Notes: generated by a model from the letters alone, not told the origin. 16,317 nucleotides of DNA from SIG575 sp045542485 (GCA_045542485.1 JAZQLC010000064.1:1-16317); one strand, 5' to 3'. Shown: positions 6,092 to 14,803, counted from the stretch's first letter. Program-made: numbers and translations.

Positions 6092-8050
6092 ATGGCAAAA
6101 ATAAATGTTTTACCCAAATATATAGCAGACCTTATTGCAGCAGGTGAAGTTGTTGAGCGTCCGTCATCTGTTGTGAAAGAAGCGGTTGAAAACTCAATCG
6201 ACGCAGGAGCAACAATAATCACCGTTGAAATTCAGCACGGCGGAATAACTTATATCAGAGTTACCGATAATGGCTGCGGAATTTTAAGGGAAGACATCAG
6301 AAATGCCTTTGTCAGCCACGCAACCAGCAAAATTGCAAAGCAGGAAGATCTTGATGCAATCGGTACACTTGGTTTCCGTGGTGAGGCACTGGCTTCTGTC
6401 AGCGCCGTTTCAAAGGTTGAAGTGCTTACCAAAGCAGGTGAAGAGAATATCGGTACTCACTACCGAATAGAGGGTGGGGAAGAAATTCTTCTTGACGACG
6501 CAGGTTGTCCTGACGGTACAACACTCATTGTGAGAGATTTATTCTTCAATACTCCTGCAAGAATGAAATTTCTAAAAAAAGATGTGAGTGAAGCAAACGC
6601 CGTTGCAGGTGTTATGGACAGAGTTTCACTTTCTCATCCTGAAATAAGTTTTCGTTTCATCCGTGACGGAAAGGAAACTTTGCTTACTCCCGGTGACGGA
6701 AAGCTTTCTTCTGCAATTTATGCAGTTTTCGGTAAGGAATTTGCAAACAGCCTGATTCCTATTGACTACACTCTGAACGGGGTATCTGCAAAGGGATATA
6801 TTTCAAAACCTGTTTATGGCAGAGCAAACAGAAATATGCAGATGTTTTTCCTCAATTCCCGTCTTGTGAAAACACAGACCGGCTCTGCGGCTCTTTCTGA
6901 AAGCTATAAAAATTCAATTATGGCAGGTAAATTTCCTGCTTGTGTCATCAATCTGACAGTACCCAACGAGTCAGTTGATGTGAATGTACACCCATCAAAA
7001 CTTGAGGTGAGATTTGCCAACGAAAAGGCGATTTACGATTGTATATATTACGGTGTAAAGAATGCTCTGAGCAAGGATGAGGAAAGACCTCAGGTTGATC
7101 TGAATAAAGTTATCTCATCTTCACGCTTTTCAAAACCGCAGATGTATGTGCCTGAAAAGGCAGAACAGATTTCTTTCGGTACAAACAAGAAAGAAGAAAT
7201 AAAACCCGTAACTCCACCCGTGAAAAAGTCTGAGCCCATAATGCGTCAGCCGGTCGTGGAATATACTCCCGAAAAGAGTGAATCAGGTTTTGTCAGCAAA
7301 CCTAAAATTACTGTTTACACACCTCCCGAAACAGTAGAAAAAACTATAATTCCTCAGCCTGAAAAGCCCCTTGTTGAGGAAACGGCAGCTGTTGTACACA
7401 TAAAGGAAGAAATCTCCGTGCCGGAGACAGAGGAGGTAAAAGAAACAGTACAAGAAGTAGTAAAAGAAGAAATTTCAGTTCCCGATTTCAGAATAATCGG
7501 TGAAGCCTTCAAAACATATATTTTCGTCCAGTGTGAGGGTAAGCTTATGATTATCGACAAACACGCTGCTCACGAAAGAATGATTTATAACGAGCTTAAA
7601 AATCAGACAGACGGAATTTTTATGCAAACGCTTATGATTCCCGTAACTGTTACTCTTTCAAAAGAAGAATTTGATGTTATCACAAACAATCTTGAACTTC
7701 TTGAAAAGGCAGGTTTTACTGTTGAGGCATTCGGTACGGGCAGTGTTATTGTCCGTGAATGTCCGTCAGTTATTGAGGCAAACGATGTTGAAAGCATCCT
7801 TGTGGAAATCGCAGGATATCTGATGCAGAATAAAAATGAACTTATCAGCGAAAAGCTTGACTGGATTTTCCATTCATCGGCTTGTCGCGGTGCAATCAAG
7901 GCAGGGGACAATACAAGTGCATATGAGCTTGAGGTGTTTACCCGCAAACTTCTTGCAGATAAAGAGATAAGATATTGTCCTCATGGCAGACCGGTTCTTG
8001 CTGAGTTGACACAGAGAGAACTTGAGAAATTTTTCGGAAGGATACAGTAA
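6092..8050 (+). CDS. mutL: DNA mismatch repair endonuclease MutL
   Basis: Links MutS to strand incision and removal. The N-terminal GHKL ATPase has VVKEAVENSIDAGA, DNGCGI and GTLGFRGEAL. The C-terminal dimer domain contains the nickase motif DKHAAHERMIYNE (from residue 489) together with ACRGAIKAGD and CPHGRP (629-634), so this is an endonuclease MutL, as in organisms without MutH. QTLMIP at about 512-517 matches the beta-clamp binding site (QEMIVP in B. subtilis). A proline- and glutamate-rich linker of roughly 120 residues joins the domains. I start at ATG 6092 because GAGGTGA stands just before it. An in-frame GTG at 6083 lies within that ribosome binding site. Length is 652 residues. Confidence 0.97.
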   Translation: MAKINVLPKYIADLIAAGEVVERPSSVVKEAVENSIDAGATIITVEIQHGGITYIRVTDNGCGILREDIRNAFVSHATSKIAKQEDLDAIGTLGFRGEALASVSAVSKVEVLTKAGEENIGTHYRIEGGEEILLDDAGCPDGTTLIVRDLFFNTPARMKFLKKDVSEANAVAGVMDRVSLSHPEISFRFIRDGKETLLTPGDGKLSSAIYAVFGKEFANSLIPIDYTLNGVSAKGYISKPVYGRANRNMQMFFLNSRLVKTQTGSAALSESYKNSIMAGKFPACVINLTVPNESVDVNVHPSKLEVRFANEKAIYDCIYYGVKNALSKDEERPQVDLNKVISSSRFSKPQMYVPEKAEQISFGTNKKEEIKPVTPPVKKSEPIMRQPVVEYTPEKSESGFVSKPKITVYTPPETVEKTIIPQPEKPLVEETAAVVHIKEEISVPETEEVKETVQEVVKEEISVPDFRIIGEAFKTYIFVQCEGKLMIIDKHAAHERMIYNELKNQTDGIFMQTLMIPVTVTLSKEEFDVITNNLELLEKAGFTVEAFGTGSVIVRECPSVIEANDVESILVEIAGYLMQNKNELISEKLDWIFHSSACRGAIKAGDNTSAYELEVFTRKLLADKEIRYCPHGRPVLAELTQRELEKFFGRIQ

Positions 8051-8059
8051 AATTAAACT

Positions 8060-8998
8060 ATGGATAAAATAAAGATTATTGCCGTAGTAGGCCCCACTGC
8101 TTCGGGAAAAACCTCACTTGCGGTGAGTCTTGCAAAGAAGCTTGACGGCGAAGTGATTTCAGCCGATTCAATGCAGGTTTACAAGGGGATGGATATTGCA
8201 ACGGCAAAGCCTGACGAGGAAGAAATGTCAGGTGTTCCCCACCACCTCATAAATATTATTTCACCTGACGAAGAGTTCAGTGTCACAAGGTTCTGCACTT
8301 TGGCAGGTGAGGCAGTGAGAGATATTGTTTCCAAAGGAAAAGTGCCGATTATTGTAGGCGGTACGGGACTATATGTTGATTCCTTTATCGGCAATACGAC
8401 TTTTCTTGAAAACACAAAAAATGATGAAGTAAGAAAAGAACTTGTTCTTCGTTCTGAACAAGAGGGGATTGAAAGCCTTTACAGAGAACTTTGTGAGAAA
8501 GACCCTGAGGCTGCTGAAAAAATCCATCCTAACAATTCTCTTAAAATCATAAGAGCGCTTGAAATTTTGTATTCCAGCGGTGAGACCCTTACTCGTCAGA
8601 ATGAACTTTCCCATCTTGAGGAAAGCCCCTATGAAAGTCTCGTTTTTGGTCTGACAGCAGAAGACAGAGAGTTTCTTTATGAAAGAATCAACAGAAGAGT
8701 TGATATAATGCTTACTATGGGTCTTGAAGATGAGGCGAGAAAGTTTTTTGAAAACAAAACAGCATCAACGGCCTGTCAGGCAATAGGCTACAAGGAGTTA
8801 AAACCCTATCTTGATGGTGCACTCACTCTTGAAGAAGCGGTGGAAAACCTGAAAAGAGCTACAAGAAGATATGCCAAAAGGCAGCTCACATGGTTCAGAA
8901 GAAATGAAAAAATACATTGGTTTGATATAGATTTGCTTTCTCCGACTGAACTGATTTCAAAGGCTGAGGAAAAGGCAAGAGAATTTTTGAAAATCTGA
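8060..8998 (+). CDS. miaA: tRNA dimethylallyltransferase MiaA
   Basis: Transfers the dimethylallyl group from DMAPP to N6 of A37 in tRNAs reading UNN codons, making the i6A37 substrate of MiaB. The P-loop is GPTASGKT (11-18), followed by DSMQVYKGMDIATAK (36-50, D36 the likely general base), PHHLI (60-64) and GGTGLY (100-105). At 312 residues it is of usual size. It begins nine bases after mutL stops. Its nearest purine-rich site, GGAAGGA at 8036-8042, is rather far from the ATG, so initiation may depend on coupling to mutL translation. Both genes of the ms2i6A pathway thus lie in one run of genes. In many clostridia hfq follows miaA, but here an HlyD-like gene does. Confidence 0.97.
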   Translation: MDKIKIIAVVGPTASGKTSLAVSLAKKLDGEVISADSMQVYKGMDIATAKPDEEEMSGVPHHLINIISPDEEFSVTRFCTLAGEAVRDIVSKGKVPIIVGGTGLYVDSFIGNTTFLENTKNDEVRKELVLRSEQEGIESLYRELCEKDPEAAEKIHPNNSLKIIRALEILYSSGETLTRQNELSHLEESPYESLVFGLTAEDREFLYERINRRVDIMLTMGLEDEARKFFENKTASTACQAIGYKELKPYLDGALTLEEAVENLKRATRRYAKRQLTWFRRNEKIHWFDIDLLSPTELISKAEEKAREFLKI

Positions 8999-9015
8999 AA
9001 AGGAGTTGAATTTGC

Positions 9016-10395
9016 GTGAAAAACGATACGAATAAGACTATCAGCAGAATAATTGTGTATGCAGTTATTGCACTGGTTTATGCTGTTGCGATTTTTATGA
9101 TTGCTTATCTTGTATATAACGCTTTTGATGCGAATTACAATCCCGTGAGAACTGAAGAAACATTGATGAAAACTGTTGAGGAAAGCGTACAGGCTAAGGT
9201 TTTCATCGTGAGAGACGAAAACTATCTTTCTGACACAGCAACAGGTACCGTTGTCCCTCTTGTCGAAGATGGTCAGCGAGTTGCTGAGGGTGAAAAAATT
9301 GTTGCAGTTTTTGACAACGATGAGGAAGCAGGAAAGTATGTTGAACTAAATCGTGTCCTTGACGAAATAGCGAGGTTTACGAATATTGCGGCAGAGGATA
9401 AGCTCAATATCAGAGATATGACATCTTATAATCAGACTACAAATGAAACCTTTTTAGGACTCGTTGATGCTATTGCTGATGGTAATTACTCAGAGGTTTC
9501 ATCGTACGCCTATTCAGTCAGAGACCGCGAAACAAGCAGACAGTTGTCCTTGGGCTATGAAATCGACACAGAAAAGATTCTTGCGTCACTCAGGACAAAA
9601 GCATCTTCTCTTCAGACATCTGAGCCTACATATCTTACTGCAGACAATACGGGCTATTACATAAGCAACACAGACGGATACGAGAACACTCTGAAATATG
9701 AAAATGTAATGTCCCTGACACCTGCACAGATTGAAAAAGCACTGAAATCAAAGCCTGATGAAAGTAAAATTTCACAGAATGGTAAGCTTGTAAATAACTT
9801 TAACTGGTACATCGTGGCAGTTGTTGACAGAAATGACGCAGATGAGGTTGTTGTGGGATCTTCTCTGACCGTAAGATTTACCGACTCGTCCGCAGAGGAT
9901 ATAAAAGTGACTGTTGCGGCGATTAATTCTGATTCAAACGGAAAACTTGCCCTTATTCTCAAAAGTAACACAATTGTACCCGGCACATCGCAACTCAGAA
10001 TTGAAAACGCCCGTATTATCTTCAAAAAGATTTCAGGCTATAAAATTTCAAAAACAGCAATCAGAACAGTTGATGGTATAAACGGTGTTTATATAAGACG
10101 AGGAAATCTTATAAATTTCAGAAGAATAACAGTTCTTTATACAGGCGATGACTATGTTATCGCAAGGACATATGAGGCTGAAAATGCAGCATATGAGGCC
10201 GATATCAAAGAAATTGAAGCTGAAAAAAGACTTTATAAGTCTCAGCTTTCCGAAAGGTCCAGAGAAGAGCCTGAGTGGATTGTTGAGTGCGAAGATATGT
10301 ATTCAAGGTCTAAGCTTCTTGCCAAATCATACATAAAACTTTATGACGAAGTAATTATTGAAGGAAATGGTTTGTATGACAATAAAATCATATAA
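9016..10395 (+). CDS. Single-pass membrane HlyD-like protein of the division cluster
   Basis: A 459-residue protein with one N-terminal membrane segment (about 11-36) and the bulk predicted outside the cell. Residues 73-100 (TATGTVVPLVEDGQRVAEGE) look like half of a biotinyl-lipoyl barrel-sandwich. A long central stretch (110-260) follows, then a second beta-rich half (about 265-390) ending GVYIRRGNLINFRRITVLYTG, typical of HlyD/RND adaptor folds. The last 60 residues are charged and helical. The start is GTG with AAAAGGAG (8998-9005) ten bases upstream. No ABC, MFS or RND transporter is adjacent. It overlaps ylmE by 20 bases, pointing to translational coupling with ylmE-sepF. I recognise the fold class, not the function. 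A role in envelope assembly at the septum is inference. Confidence 0.7.
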   Translation: MKNDTNKTISRIIVYAVIALVYAVAIFMIAYLVYNAFDANYNPVRTEETLMKTVEESVQAKVFIVRDENYLSDTATGTVVPLVEDGQRVAEGEKIVAVFDNDEEAGKYVELNRVLDEIARFTNIAAEDKLNIRDMTSYNQTTNETFLGLVDAIADGNYSEVSSYAYSVRDRETSRQLSLGYEIDTEKILASLRTKASSLQTSEPTYLTADNTGYYISNTDGYENTLKYENVMSLTPAQIEKALKSKPDESKISQNGKLVNNFNWYIVAVVDRNDADEVVVGSSLTVRFTDSSAEDIKVTVAAINSDSNGKLALILKSNTIVPGTSQLRIENARIIFKKISGYKISKTAIRTVDGINGVYIRRGNLINFRRITVLYTGDDYVIARTYEAENAAYEADIKEIEAEKRLYKSQLSERSREEPEWIVECEDMYSRSKLLAKSYIKLYDEVIIEGNGLYDNKII

Positions 10396-11104
10396 TGAAG
10401 AAAAATTTTCTCATATTGCAGAAAATGTAAAAGTGATAAGAGAAAGAATTGCCGTGGCAGCAGAAAAAAGCGGTAGAAGTGCTGAGGACATAAGTCTGAT
10501 GGCAGTTACCAAAACGGTTGACCCTGTGTTTGTTAATTATGCTCTGGACTGTTGCGGAATCACTCTTATGGGCGAAAACAGAGTTCAGGAATTCCTTTCA
10601 AAAAAGGATGAACTTCATCTTGAAAACAAGGAAGTTCATCTCATTGGCCACCTTCAGACAAACAAAGTCAAGCTTATTGTCCCTCATGTGACAATGATTG
10701 AGTCAGTTGACAGCGTACGTGTAGCTAAGGAAATCAGCAAGGAATGTGAAAAGACAGGAAAAGTAATGAATGTTTTAGTCGAAGTAAATGTTGGAATGGA
10801 AAACAGCAAATTCGGCATAGACAGTGTGCTTTTGTCAGAGTTTTTGTCAGAAATCGGAGAAATTTCCAATATAAGAGTAAAAGGTCTTATGGCGATCCCG
10901 CCGATTTGTGAAAATTCTTCAGAAACACGAAGGTTTTTTTCAAATATGTATAATATGTTCCTTGACATTAAGGGCAAAAAAATAGATAATATAGATATGC
11001 AGATTCTCTCAATGGGAATGTCGGGAGATTATGCAGAAGCGATTGAAGAAGGGGCAACTGAAGTGAGAGTAGGCTCCTCTATGTTCGGCAGAAGAGTTTA
11101 TTAA
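10376..11104 (+). CDS. ylmE: YggS/YlmE-family PLP-binding homeostasis protein
   Basis: PLPBP/YggS family protein that binds pyridoxal phosphate on a lysine and influences vitamin B6 and amino-acid balance; no catalytic reaction is established for the family. The 242 residues form one TIM-barrel-like domain. The PLP lysine is K46 in MAVTKT, followed by GENRVQE, HLIGHLQTNKVK and the phosphate-binding MGMSGDYAEAIEEGATEVRVG. I start at ATG 10376, with AAGGA at 10361-10365. Upstream in-frame TTG 10358 and ATG 10367 lie in or before that site. It overlaps the HlyD-like gene by 20 bases. Association with sepF (the ylmDEFGH region) is conserved in Firmicutes. Confidence 0.95.
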   Translation: MTIKSYNEEKFSHIAENVKVIRERIAVAAEKSGRSAEDISLMAVTKTVDPVFVNYALDCCGITLMGENRVQEFLSKKDELHLENKEVHLIGHLQTNKVKLIVPHVTMIESVDSVRVAKEISKECEKTGKVMNVLVEVNVGMENSKFGIDSVLLSEFLSEIGEISNIRVKGLMAIPPICENSSETRRFFSNMYNMFLDIKGKKIDNIDMQILSMGMSGDYAEAIEEGATEVRVGSSMFGRRVY

Positions 11105-11167
11105 ACTTTGCAAATATTAAAATAAAAAATGAGTGGAAAACAACCGCTCTACCAAGGAGGATATAAA

Positions 11168-11716
11168 ATGAAAAAATGGTATGAGAGAGTGAAGGACGTA
11201 GTTCTCGGCAGCGACGAAGTAGATGAATCCTTCGACCCGGTGCGTGATGAGGAATATGAAGAACCCGTAGCAGCAAAAAGACCTGCGAGAAGAGAACCTA
11301 TTGAAAGTTTTGAGCCTATGGAGAGCTTTGAATCAAGAAGACAGGAAAGAACAGTGGAAAAGAACAAGGTTGTTGATTTTTCTGCCGCTTCACATGCAAG
11401 ACCTGTTCAGAAAACAACAAGCGACAGACCTCAGGTTGTTGTTGCAAAGCTTGAAAGATTTGAAGATGTAACGGATGTTGCAAAAAGCATCAACGAAAAG
11501 CGTATGGTTATCATTAATCTTGAAGACGCAAAAAACGATGCTGCAAGAAGAATTATTGACTTCATTTACGGTGTGACATACGCTAACGGTGCTCAGCTCA
11601 AAAGAGTTGCTGTCAGAACATATGTAGTTAAACCTGCAGGTTATGAATACAAGGGTGACGATGGCCTTGATGACAGCAGTATGGATGGAATTGCATTTGA
11701 TATTAATCAATATTAA
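11168..11716 (+). CDS. sepF: Cell division protein SepF
   Basis: FtsZ-bundling protein that tethers the Z-ring to the membrane. The N-terminal amphipathic helix MKKWYERVKDVVLG is the membrane-binding segment, followed by an acidic and disordered linker (about 15-88) in which ESFEP/ESFES is repeated. The SepF core runs from about 88 to 160, with VIINLED (114-120) and RRIIDFIYG (127-135). At 182 residues it is of normal length. I choose ATG 11168 since AAGGAGG (11154-11160) precedes it and the membrane helix begins there. An in-frame ATG at 11129 would put 13 residues ahead of the helix and has no good binding site. divIVA follows 27 bases after the stop. No YGGT (ylmG) or ylmH gene lies between, unlike in Bacillus. 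Confidence 0.96.
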   Translation: MKKWYERVKDVVLGSDEVDESFDPVRDEEYEEPVAAKRPARREPIESFEPMESFESRRQERTVEKNKVVDFSAASHARPVQKTTSDRPQVVVAKLERFEDVTDVAKSINEKRMVIINLEDAKNDAARRIIDFIYGVTYANGAQLKRVAVRTYVVKPAGYEYKGDDGLDDSSMDGIAFDINQY

Positions 11717-11743
11717 TTAATTCAGGAAAGGGTGGATAGTGAA

Positions 11744-13339
11744 ATGGCTATGTTAACTCCCGGTCAGATTAAAGGCTACCAGTTTCAGTCAGCAGGAAGA
11801 GGCGCTTATAAAGCAGACGAGGTAGATGCTTTTCTTGCTCAGGTAGTGGAATGCTACGAGCAGTCCTTCAAGGAAAACGGAGAGCTTTTGCAGAAACTTA
11901 AGATTCTTGCAAAAAGACTTAATGAATACAGAGAAGAAGAGAGCAAAGTCAGCAAAGTTCTTCTCAATGCTCAGACCTTTATTGACAAAATGATTGAAGA
12001 AGCAAAAAAGGAAGCAAAGGAGATTGTTTCCGAGGCTGAAGACAGAGCAAAGAATGTGGATTCAATCACAAATGCCAAAATCAAGGTTATGGTTGATGAG
12101 GTTGAAGGTAAAATGCGTCTTGCCTATGAGAAGGCTATGACAAAGGCAAAAGAAACAAGAGACCTTGCAAACAAAGAAGCAGAACTTCTTGTTCTTGAGG
12201 CAAGACAGAGAGCTGAAAAAATTATTTCAGATGCAGAGGCAACAGCGTCTGCACTTATCAGTGATGCGACAAAGGATGCTGAAAAAGAATCTTTAACTCT
12301 TAAAGAGGAAATCGAGAGAGAAAAGGAACTTCTTGACAGCCTTAAAGAAACATCAAAACAGTTCAAAACAGAGCTTGTTGTTCTCTATGAGCGTCAGCTT
12401 AAGAGTGTTGAGCAGATGCCGGACTATACTCTCGACAAGGACCTTGAAGAAAAGGTAAAGAAGATTGTTGAAGAAGAAAAGTCCGATACAGAACCCGAAG
12501 CTGCAGAGGCAGCTGTGGTAAACAACGAAGCAGTTGACAAAATGATGGAAACATTCGTAGAGAGTGAAGATGATTATTTTGACGCTGATGACCTTATCAG
12601 AGAATATGCAACAAGTGAATCTGAAGAAGATTCAGGTTTTTCTTTTGATTTCGGCTTCGATGAAAATAAAGAAGCAGCTGAAGAAAAAGCAGAAGATATT
12701 TTCTCATTTGACCTTGACGAAGATGTTGTAGAGGAAATCGAAAAAGAAGTTGAAGAACTGGTTGAAGAAACAATTGAAGAAGTAGTTGAAGAAGAAACCG
12801 GTGAAGAGATAAAATCTTTTGAAAAAGAAAACGAGGAAGAAGCGGAAGAAATTCCCGAAGAAAATTTCTCATTTGATTTCGCTGAAGAGGAATCGGCAGA
12901 CGAATATGAGGATATTTTCTCTGATTCAGGTGAAGGCGAAGGCTTCAGATTCACATCAGAGGATTTTGAAGATATTAAGAGCAGTGAAGAAGATGAAAAT
13001 GCTGCGTTTGATTTTAGAACAGAAGATGTTGATCTTTTCTCTGAAGAAGCAGCAAAAGAAGATATTCCTGTTTCAAAACCTGAAAGAAGCAGACCTTTTG
13101 ACATCGGTTTTGCAGAAAATGATGCAGTTCAGGTAGAAAAAGACGAAAATCTTTTCCTTGACACTCATGACGAGGTTGAAACAGAAGAAACCGGCTTCAA
13201 ATTCTTTGATGACATTGATATGTCTGATGAGGATGACGAAGGAATAGACGCTGATGACATTTTCGTTTCGAGCGATGATGACGACGATGACGAAGGCGAT
13301 GGCTTCAGCTTCCTTAAAAATATTTTTGGTAAAAACTAA
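11744..13339 (+). CDS. divIVA: DivIVA-family cell pole/septum protein with a long acidic tail
   Basis: The N-terminus MLTPGQIKGYQFQSAGRGAYKADEVDAFL is the DivIVA membrane-curvature domain, followed by a coiled coil to about residue 240. This protein marks negatively curved membrane at septa and poles and recruits other factors. At 531 residues it is about three times B. subtilis DivIVA (164). The extra C-terminal half is highly acidic and carries spaced aromatic motifs: FSFDF (299), FSFDL (320), FSFDF (375), FRF (401), FDF (422), FKFFDDI (485), and a final GFSFLKNIFGKN. I start at ATG 11744 after AAAGGGTGG. An in-frame GTG at 11732 lies within that site, and an ATG at 11750 is a near alternative. 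The DivIVA call is firm. The tail's role as a partner-binding array is inference. Confidence 0.93.
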   Translation: MAMLTPGQIKGYQFQSAGRGAYKADEVDAFLAQVVECYEQSFKENGELLQKLKILAKRLNEYREEESKVSKVLLNAQTFIDKMIEEAKKEAKEIVSEAEDRAKNVDSITNAKIKVMVDEVEGKMRLAYEKAMTKAKETRDLANKEAELLVLEARQRAEKIISDAEATASALISDATKDAEKESLTLKEEIEREKELLDSLKETSKQFKTELVVLYERQLKSVEQMPDYTLDKDLEEKVKKIVEEEKSDTEPEAAEAAVVNNEAVDKMMETFVESEDDYFDADDLIREYATSESEEDSGFSFDFGFDENKEAAEEKAEDIFSFDLDEDVVEEIEKEVEELVEETIEEVVEEETGEEIKSFEKENEEEAEEIPEENFSFDFAEEESADEYEDIFSDSGEGEGFRFTSEDFEDIKSSEEDENAAFDFRTEDVDLFSEEAAKEDIPVSKPERSRPFDIGFAENDAVQVEKDENLFLDTHDEVETEETGFKFFDDIDMSDEDDEGIDADDIFVSSDDDDDDEGDGFSFLKNIFGKN

Positions 13340-13361
13340 TTAAACCGGGGGAACATAACAG

Positions 13362-13865
13362 ATGGTACAGCTTGTGTCAATAATATGCATAGCGGTGCTT
13401 GTAGTCGCTGACCAGCTGATAAAAAACGTTGTTGAAAGCCGTCTGATGCCCATCGGAAGTGCAGATTTCATACCCGGAATAATCGAATTCAATTATACTG
13501 AAAACACAGGGGCTGCTTTCAGTATTCTTGAAAATCACACTGAAGTTTTGTCAGTAATGACCCTGATAATTATTGTGGCAGGTCTTATTTATCTGCTCTC
13601 AGGAAAAATCAGGAGCAAATTTCTCGTATGCAGTGCGATTCTTGTTCTCGCAGGTGGAATAGGTAATCTTATTGACAGAATTTTCAGAGGTACTGAACTT
13701 TTCCGCGGTTATGTAATTGACTATATCAAGCTTTTGTTTATGGATTTTGCGATTTTCAATTTTGCAGACTGTCTTGTCTGCATCGGAGCCGTTATGATAA
13801 TCGTTTATCTTATAGCGGACATTTTCAGAGACTCTTCAAAGAAGAAAGGTCAGAAAAATGGTTGA
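13362..13865 (+). CDS. lspA: Lipoprotein signal peptidase (signal peptidase II)
   Basis: Membrane aspartyl protease that removes signal peptides from diacylglyceryl-modified prolipoproteins. The 167 residues hold four membrane segments (about 4-20, 62-79, 88-105, 134-153). The catalytic aspartates are D120 in GYVIDYI and D136 in FNFADC. The conserved NYTENTGAAFS (44-54) and GGIGNLIDR (98-106) are present. It starts at ATG 13362, 22 bases after divIVA, behind a GGGGGA-type site. Its end overlaps the pseudouridine synthase gene by 8 bases. The lspA-rluD pair matches lspA-ylyB of B. subtilis. Confidence 0.97.
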   Translation: MVQLVSIICIAVLVVADQLIKNVVESRLMPIGSADFIPGIIEFNYTENTGAAFSILENHTEVLSVMTLIIIVAGLIYLLSGKIRSKFLVCSAILVLAGGIGNLIDRIFRGTELFRGYVIDYIKLLFMDFAIFNFADCLVCIGAVMIIVYLIADIFRDSSKKKGQKNG

Positions 13866-14772
13866 TGCATTTATTTTCAGTGTATCGGAAGAGGAAAAGG
13901 GAACAAGAATTGACAAGGTTGTTTCACAGAGATGTGAAAATCTTACCCGTTCCTATGTCCAGAAGCTGATAGAAAATTCGGAAGTCCTCGTCAACGGAAA
14001 ACCTGTGGGCAAGAATGTCAAGGTGTCTGAGGGCGATGTGATTGCCGTAAAATCAACAGAAGTCGTAAAACCTGATATAATTTCTGAGGATATTCCTCTT
14101 GATATAAGATATGAGGATAACTGTCTGCTTGTAGTAAACAAGCCGAAAGGAATGGTAGTTCATCCTGCGGCAGGTAATTACACGGGAACTCTTGTCAACG
14201 CTCTTATGCATCATTGTGGTGACAGCCTTTCAGGCATCAACGGTGTTGCAAGACCCGGGATTGTACACAGAATTGACAAAAACACAAGCGGACTGCTTAT
14301 TGTAGCAAAAAACGATCTGGCACATCTTGATTTGGCAGAGCAGATAAAAGCCCATTCTTTCGACCGTGAGTATCAAGCAGTTGTATATGGGCATCTTAAA
14401 GAAAAAGAGGGTACGATAAATGCCCCTATCGGGCGTAATCCCAACAATCGTTTACAGATGTGTGTGACAGACAAAAACTCAAAAAATGCTGTCACTCATT
14501 ATGAGGTTATAAAAGAATACAAGGATTTTTCACATGTGAGACTGATTCTTGAAACGGGCAGAACCCATCAGATCAGAGTGCATATGAAATATATCGGTCA
14601 TCCCGTTGCAGGAGACGATGTTTACGGACCTTCAAAGGTTATTAAACAGCTTTCGGGCCAGTGTCTGCACGCAGCAGTCATAGGCTTCAGACATCCGGTA
14701 AGTGGTGAACGAATTAAAATTATAAGCGAATTACCCGAGTATTTTACAAAATTTTTAAGTACTCTGAGGTAA
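13858..14772 (+). CDS. rluD: RluA/RluD-family RNA pseudouridine synthase (YlyB-like)
   Basis: Converts uridine to pseudouridine in RNA, probably in 23S rRNA. Residues 14-66 form an S4 RNA-binding domain (TRIDKVVSQRCENLTRSYVQ). The catalytic domain has NKPKGMVVHPAAGN (94-107) and the catalytic D140 in HRIDKNTSGLLIVAKND, then GRTHQIRVHM (234-243). At 304 residues it has the usual RluD/YlyB size. It starts at ATG 13858 inside the end of lspA, so the two are probably translationally coupled. The family is certain. The exact target uridines cannot be told from sequence, so the symbol rluD is by similarity only. Confidence 0.9.
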   Translation: MVDAFIFSVSEEEKGTRIDKVVSQRCENLTRSYVQKLIENSEVLVNGKPVGKNVKVSEGDVIAVKSTEVVKPDIISEDIPLDIRYEDNCLLVVNKPKGMVVHPAAGNYTGTLVNALMHHCGDSLSGINGVARPGIVHRIDKNTSGLLIVAKNDLAHLDLAEQIKAHSFDREYQAVVYGHLKEKEGTINAPIGRNPNNRLQMCVTDKNSKNAVTHYEVIKEYKDFSHVRLILETGRTHQIRVHMKYIGHPVAGDDVYGPSKVIKQLSGQCLHAAVIGFRHPVSGERIKIISELPEYFTKFLSTLR

Positions 14773-14803
14773 TATGGTAAAAAACTGACGGAGGTGGCTA
14801 ATT

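Noticed and set aside
9016..10395. Reading the HlyD-like gene as part of a multidrug or toxin exporter
   Set aside because: No ATPase, permease or outer-membrane partner is present on either side, so only the fold class is claimed.
11129..11167. Upstream SepF start at ATG 11129
   Set aside because: It would place 13 residues before the membrane helix and contains the ribosome binding site of the 11168 start.
12574..13104. Serine-rich minus-strand frames opposite the divIVA tail
   Set aside because: They are the reverse reading of GAA/GAT-rich codons, which gives strings of serine and phenylalanine. There is no ribosome binding site, and divIVA is clearly coding.
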